A DNA stretch of 54,145 nucleotides from Thermincola ferriacetica. Lineage in GTDB: Bacteria > Bacillota > Thermincolia > Thermincolales > Thermincolaceae. Position numbers and translations under genes: made by a program. The notes beneath the pieces are model-generated. The model worked only from the letters and a program-made list of their open reading frames with translations. It did no database searches and was not told where the DNA came from. Within the stretch, counting starts at the first letter, position 1. Each line of letters begins with the position of its first letter. The stretch is taken from the NCBI RefSeq assembly GCF_001263415.1, contig NZ_LGTE01000022.1, positions 1-54,145 on the forward strand. The letters are read 5' to 3'. This document shows, one piece after another, positions 50,454 through 54,145 of this stretch.

Positions 50454-51146
50454 GTGAGACTCTGTTCGGGGGGTGAAATTTCTATCAAAGGTTTAGCCGA
50501 AGCTTATGTTGGGGAATATGCCAGCGGAAAAAGTGAAGTAGCCATTAACAGGGCTTTGGAACTCTTAGCCCTGGACAGAGAAGTTACCTTAGTAGACCTG
50601 GATTTGGTAGAACCATTTTACACATTAAGACCATTAAAAAGGGCCCTGGAAGAAAAAGGTCTCCGTGTAGTGGCATGGGAAACTTCTCAAACCATAGGTC
50701 TTGGGGAAGCCGGTAACGTAATAAAACCGGAAATGCGGTGGGTTCTCAGAAGAAACGGAGATGTGATACTGGATGTGGGCTATGGGGTTGATGGATTACG
50801 CACCCTTAATTTATTAGAGGAAACACAAAACCGTAAGGATTTGAAGGTTTATGTTGTGGTTAATGTCGGAAGGCCTATGACATCTTCCGTTGAAGATATT
50901 GTTGCATATGTAAGTGATATGGGGAAAGTTGATGGTTTGATTAATAATTCTCACCTGGGAGACGAAACTACAGCAGATTTTGTACAAAATGGTGCGGTTG
51001 TTGTTAAAAATGCAGCAGATATCCTGAACATTCCCCTGGTTGCCACTTATGCCGAAGAGAGGATTCTGGATGCTCTGGGGACAAAAGATATTACCGGGAC
51101 GCCGGTAAAAGGGATAAAAAGGCATATGAAGACTTCTTTTTGGTAA
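50454..51146 (+). CDS. ParA/MinD-like P-loop ATPase
   Basis: Nucleotide-binding protein of 230 residues with a deviant Walker A (GEYASGKSE) and VTLVDLDLVEPFYTLRPLKR, a MinD/CooC-like layout. No partner-specific motif is visible. The start is uncertain: GTG 50454 has a weak site; a ribosome site GGGGGGTGA lies at 50468-50476 just before ATT 50478 and ATC 50484. It precedes the 2-oxoacid oxidoreductase genes by 75 bases and may serve that complex. Confidence 0.75.
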   Translation: MRLCSGGEISIKGLAEAYVGEYASGKSEVAINRALELLALDREVTLVDLDLVEPFYTLRPLKRALEEKGLRVVAWETSQTIGLGEAGNVIKPEMRWVLRRNGDVILDVGYGVDGLRTLNLLEETQNRKDLKVYVVVNVGRPMTSSVEDIVAYVSDMGKVDGLINNSHLGDETTADFVQNGAVVVKNAADILNIPLVATYAEERILDALGTKDITGTPVKGIKRHMKTSFW

Positions 51147-51221
51147 CAAGAGGTGTTCAAAAAACACCCTTTTTAATATTATAAAATTTCATCTGTAATT
51201 TACAGGAGGTGTCTTGATACG

Positions 51222-52307
51222 ATGGGTGATACTCCTATTCAGGGAGAAAAAAGGGTATTTATGACCGGGAATGAAGTGGTTGCCTGGGCAGCATTGGCCG
51301 CAAAGGCTGACATAATGTATGGATACCCGATTACACCGCAGAATGAAATTATGCATTATTGGACTCGCATGGCGCCCAAGTATGGGAAGAGATTTCTGCA
51401 AACTGAGGATGAACTCTCCGCAGGCTTTACGACTGTTGGAGGCGTTTTAGCCGGGAGAAAAGCATTTACTGCTACTGCCGGTCCGGGAAATACCTTGATG
51501 CAGGAACCAATGTCAATGGCTGAAATGATGCGCATCCCCACTGTTCTTGTTGTTCAGCAACGGGGAGGGCCTTCTACTGCTACGGTAATCTATTCCCAGC
51601 AGGAAGTAACAATGACCACCTATGGCGGAAATGGCGAAGGGTTAAGGATAGTATATTCAACTTCTACTCATCAGGAACTTTTTGATTATACTATTAAAGC
51701 TTTCAATACCGCCTGGAAGTACAGGTTTCCAACATTTATACTAGCCGATGGTTATCAGGCTAAGATGCGTGAGTCACTGACCCTATACAATCCTGAAGAC
51801 AGAGGCATTAAATTGATTGATCCCGAACCTCTGCTGGGCAAGGAGCCTGTCAATGGAGAAAAGAAGCCTACTCATTTAAGAAATACATACAATACGGAAG
51901 AAGAATTGTATGAAGTTATAACCAAATACATGGATGAGTATTTAAAAGTCGCCCCTGAAATTATGGAGTATGAAGAAGGTAACGTAGATGATGCCGACAT
52001 TATAGTTGTCAGCCATGGGGTAGTTACCAGGGCAGCGAGAGGGGCGGTACAGGAATTAAGAAACGCGGGCTTGAAAGTCGGTTATTTTAGGCCAATTACT
52101 TTACGTCCGTTCCCCGGAGAGCAGTTAAAGAAAGCTGTGGTTAATGCCAAAACTATGTTGATTGTTGAATCTGCATATGGGCAATTGGCGAAGTTAGTGA
52201 AGGATGCTATTTACGGAACAACTATTAATCTAGAGTATTTATTTAAACCGGGCGTTGGGATAACGGCAGAAGAAATAGTGGCCAAATGTAAAGAACTGTT
52301 GAAATAG
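51222..52307 (+). CDS. 2-oxoacid:ferredoxin oxidoreductase, alpha subunit
   Basis: Pyrimidine-binding domain subunit of 361 residues (Vor/Kor type). Text GNEVVAWAALAAKADIMYGYPITPQNEI and ATAGPGNTLMQEP identify it. AGGAGGTG is about 10 bases before the ATG. It ends TAG, and beta is in the same frame after a short ATG-TAG. Which oxoacid (2-oxoisovalerate or 2-oxoglutarate) is used cannot be read reliably; I favour a branched-chain or 2-oxoglutarate enzyme. Confidence 0.9.
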   Translation: MGDTPIQGEKRVFMTGNEVVAWAALAAKADIMYGYPITPQNEIMHYWTRMAPKYGKRFLQTEDELSAGFTTVGGVLAGRKAFTATAGPGNTLMQEPMSMAEMMRIPTVLVVQQRGGPSTATVIYSQQEVTMTTYGGNGEGLRIVYSTSTHQELFDYTIKAFNTAWKYRFPTFILADGYQAKMRESLTLYNPEDRGIKLIDPEPLLGKEPVNGEKKPTHLRNTYNTEEELYEVITKYMDEYLKVAPEIMEYEEGNVDDADIIVVSHGVVTRAARGAVQELRNAGLKVGYFRPITLRPFPGEQLKKAVVNAKTMLIVESAYGQLAKLVKDAIYGTTINLEYLFKPGVGITAEEIVAKCKELLK

Positions 52308-52325
52308 GGAAGGGGGTACATGTAG

Positions 52326-53087
52326 ATGTCAGTTGAACCGCAAATGCCAAAATCCTGGAACAGAGAGACCAAACCGCATAAGTTTTGCCCAGGTTGCGGG
52401 CATGGATTGGTTTTAAAAGCGCTTGGCGAAGCAATAGATGAACTTGGCATTCAGGATAAAGTGGTTTTTGGTTGTGATATAGGTTGCTCATTGTTGGCAT
52501 GGGACTTTTTCAATGTAGACACTGTACAGACTCACCACGGAAGGACTACGCCCGTTGTTACAGGGATTAAGAGAGCGAACCCTGATGTTATTTGTATAGC
52601 ATATATGGGTGACGGCGGTGGATATGCTATCGGCTCTCAGCATTTAGTCAATGCTGCCGCGAGAAACGAACGTATCACTGCAATTCTTGTAAACAATACA
52701 AATTATGCTATGACCGGCGGTCAGATGGCTCCTACGACCCTTCCCGGACAGAAGACGGAAACGTCTCCTTATGGTCGGGATGTCCAGTTAATGGGTTATC
52801 CGACTCAGGGACCGGAAATGGTCGCCGCTATCACCAGAGAAGGAGCTTATGTGGCAAGAGGAACTGTGGCAAATTTGAGGCAACTTAAAAAATACCTGAA
52901 AAAGGCTCTGGAAAACCAGATGGCCGGAAACGGTTTTTCTTTTGTGGAAGCTTTGTCCACCTGCCCAACCAATTGGCGCACTAATGCTAAGGAAACATGG
53001 GCTTTTCTCGAAAACGAAATGCCCAAATACTTTAAGGTGGGGGAAATAAAAGTGCCCGGTCAGAAGGAGGCAGGTCAAGATGGCTAA
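52326..53087 (+). CDS. 2-oxoacid:ferredoxin oxidoreductase, beta subunit
   Basis: Thiamine pyrophosphate-binding subunit of 253 residues. The cluster/TPP motif KFCPGCGHG, then GDGGGYAIGSQH and NNTNYAMTGGQMAPTT, define the family. It overlaps the gamma gene by eight bases. ATG 52326 is preceded by ATG-TAG at 52320-52325. Confidence 0.92.
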   Translation: MSVEPQMPKSWNRETKPHKFCPGCGHGLVLKALGEAIDELGIQDKVVFGCDIGCSLLAWDFFNVDTVQTHHGRTTPVVTGIKRANPDVICIAYMGDGGGYAIGSQHLVNAAARNERITAILVNNTNYAMTGGQMAPTTLPGQKTETSPYGRDVQLMGYPTQGPEMVAAITREGAYVARGTVANLRQLKKYLKKALENQMAGNGFSFVEALSTCPTNWRTNAKETWAFLENEMPKYFKVGEIKVPGQKEAGQDG

Positions 53088-53646
53088 AACGGTTAAAATA
53101 GCTCTTGCCGGTGAAGGGGGCCAGGGCGTCCAGTCAGTAGCGGAAATTATCGCCGAAGCTGCAAACGAAGAAGGCAAAGAAGCGTTATATATACCCAATT
53201 TTGGGGTTGAGCAAAGAGGGGGCGTTTCTGTTGCCTATTTACAAATTGGGACCGAGCCAATTGGTTCACCGAAATTTCAGATTGCAGACATAGTAGTGGC
53301 TCTCAGTGACCGCGCTGTTTTAAGAACGCAGAGATATGTCGGGCCTAATACTATTTTTGTATATGATAGTTCCATTGAGGGAGTGAAAGAACATTTGCCG
53401 AAAAATGCCGGCCGAATTCTTGCTATCCCGGCAATTGAGATTTCCAAAAATGAATTGCACCCAAGGGTATTCAACATTATTATCATGGGTGCGGTTATTA
53501 AGGCTACCGGGGTGGTAAGCCTGGAAGAAGCTAAAAAGGCTATAGAACAAAAACTTGGCTATAAGTTCGAACAGAACCCCAAGCTCAGGGAATTAAACTA
53601 CAAAGCAATGGAACGTGGCATGGAGTTAGTGGAACAAGCCCAATAA
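53080..53646 (+). CDS. 2-oxoacid:ferredoxin oxidoreductase, gamma subunit
   Basis: Gamma-domain subunit of 188 residues with ALAGEGGQGVQSVAEIIAEAA and FGVEQRGGVSVAYLQIG. It supplies the CoA-binding catalytic domain of the complex. AAGGAGG lies within the end of beta, 10 bases before the ATG. Confidence 0.92.
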   Translation: MAKTVKIALAGEGGQGVQSVAEIIAEAANEEGKEALYIPNFGVEQRGGVSVAYLQIGTEPIGSPKFQIADIVVALSDRAVLRTQRYVGPNTIFVYDSSIEGVKEHLPKNAGRILAIPAIEISKNELHPRVFNIIIMGAVIKATGVVSLEEAKKAIEQKLGYKFEQNPKLRELNYKAMERGMELVEQAQ

Positions 53647-53658
53647 GGAGGGTCTCCG

Positions 53659-53904
53659 GTGAGTGTGGCATATAAATTAAATACTTATCAGGGAGAAAAA
53701 GGTACAGTTACTGTCTATACAAGTTTATGCAAAGGATGCGGGCTTTGTATTCAAAAATGCCCAAAGGAATGCCTTAAATGGTCTAATCACTTAGGTATTT
53801 ATGGAACTCCTTCCGTTGAACCTGATATGGAAATATGCATAGCTTGCGGTACCTGTCAAAATGTATGCCCTGATTGTGCAATTTCTGTCCAAAGGAATAA
53901 ATAA
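53659..53904 (+). CDS. 2-oxoacid:ferredoxin oxidoreductase, delta (ferredoxin) subunit
   Basis: Ferredoxin-like subunit of 81 residues with two [4Fe-4S] motifs, CKGCGLCIQKCP and CIACGTCQNVCP. It starts with GTG, AAGGAGGG upstream. Electrons leave the complex through this subunit to ferredoxin. Confidence 0.92.
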   Translation: MSVAYKLNTYQGEKGTVTVYTSLCKGCGLCIQKCPKECLKWSNHLGIYGTPSVEPDMEICIACGTCQNVCPDCAISVQRNK

Positions 53905-53956
53905 AATTGCAGGAAAAAAATAATATAATAAAAAATAAAAAGTTATTAAAGAAGCG

Positions 53957-53985
53957 TTGACAAAGGATAATCCGTATGCTATATT
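53957..53985 (+). promoter_or_regulatory. Strong sigma-A promoter 1 at the right edge
   Basis: Perfect -35 TTGACA, 17-base spacer, TATATT. A GC hairpin (GGTCGCGGC/GCCGCGGCC, 53996-54017) follows the start. Confidence 0.8.
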
Positions 53986-54073
53986 AGACAATGTCGGTCG
54001 CGGCAATAGCCGCGGCCAACAAATCAGAAATCACAGCAAATACAAAGGTTGCTGTTGATGCAAAAACTACCGG

Positions 54074-54103
54074 TTGACGAAAAGCAGCCAGTTATGGTAG
54101 TAT
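54074..54103 (+). promoter_or_regulatory. Strong sigma-A promoter 2 at the right edge
   Basis: TTGACG, 18-base spacer, TAGTAT, 117 bp after promoter 1. Tandem promoters after bofA suit an rRNA operon (as rrnA in B. subtilis); the gene itself is outside the window. Confidence 0.65.
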
Positions 54104-54145
54104 GGAATTCCGCGGCTGGTTGAGAGCCGGTGCGGGAGAAGAAAT

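Noticed and set aside
1-54145. CRISPR array, insertion sequence or prophage
   Set aside because: No regular direct repeats with spacers, transposase, integrase or phage genes were seen.

Overview
The window looks like a chromosomal segment of an anaerobic, spore-forming Firmicute of the Peptococcaceae / Desulfotomaculum-Desulfitobacterium kind. The reasons are a pyl (pyrrolysine) gene set, several corrinoid methyltransferase modules, a pro-sigma-K inhibitor gene (bofA), a large SRP RNA, T-box and TPP leaders, AGGAGG-type ribosome sites with many GTG/TTG starts, and the gene order dnaX-ybaB-recR-(...)-yaaL-bofA. The taxonomic placement is inference.

Region 1 (1-11.5 kb) is methylamine use. 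pylB-pylC-pylD-pylSn is followed by a corrinoid protein (mttC) and, convergently, by a trimethylamine methyltransferase (mttB) with an in-frame UAG that should be read as pyrrolysine. No pylT or pylSc is visible. A PAS-type sigma-54 activator, an APH-fold phosphotransferase and a sodium:solute symporter follow. Region 2 (11.8-26.5 kb) is an ethanolamine microcompartment operon (eutS-eutP-eutB-eutC-eutA-eutL-eutT-eutJ-BMC-eutN-pduS-pduT-eutQ-eutM-eutK-like-eutE-pduL-ackA), running ethanolamine to acetaldehyde, acetyl-CoA, acetyl phosphate and acetate plus ATP. Four sigma-54 promoters (before pylB, mttB, the kinase and eutS) each have an upstream TGACTT-based inverted repeat, so the activator probably controls all of them as one regulon.

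Region 3 (26.5-38.7 kb) has a cluster with its own sigma-A promoter: ubiX-like flavin prenyltransferase, PocR/AraC regulator, orphan corrinoid protein, DUF2284, MoxR ATPase and VWA protein. Next come a second phosphotransferase paralogue, a second MttB-family methyltransferase without pyrrolysine, its corrinoid protein, a methyltetrahydrofolate methyltransferase, a HAD phosphatase and a RamA-like corrinoid reductive activator. Together these would move methyl groups from a methylated amine to tetrahydrofolate. The cluster with the orphan corrinoid protein and the MoxR/VWA pair is the least explained part of the window.

Region 4 (38.7-54.1 kb) is mostly housekeeping: a TPP riboswitch and thiamine uptake/pyrophosphorylation operon, tRNA-Ser(GGA), SRP RNA, dnaX-ybaB-recR, a Phe-type T-box with two antiterminator/terminator modules before aroF-pheA, yaaL, bofA, a ParA-like ATPase, a four-subunit 2-oxoacid:ferredoxin oxidoreductase, and tandem strong promoters at the right edge that may drive an rRNA operon. 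No CRISPR array, prophage or insertion sequence was seen.
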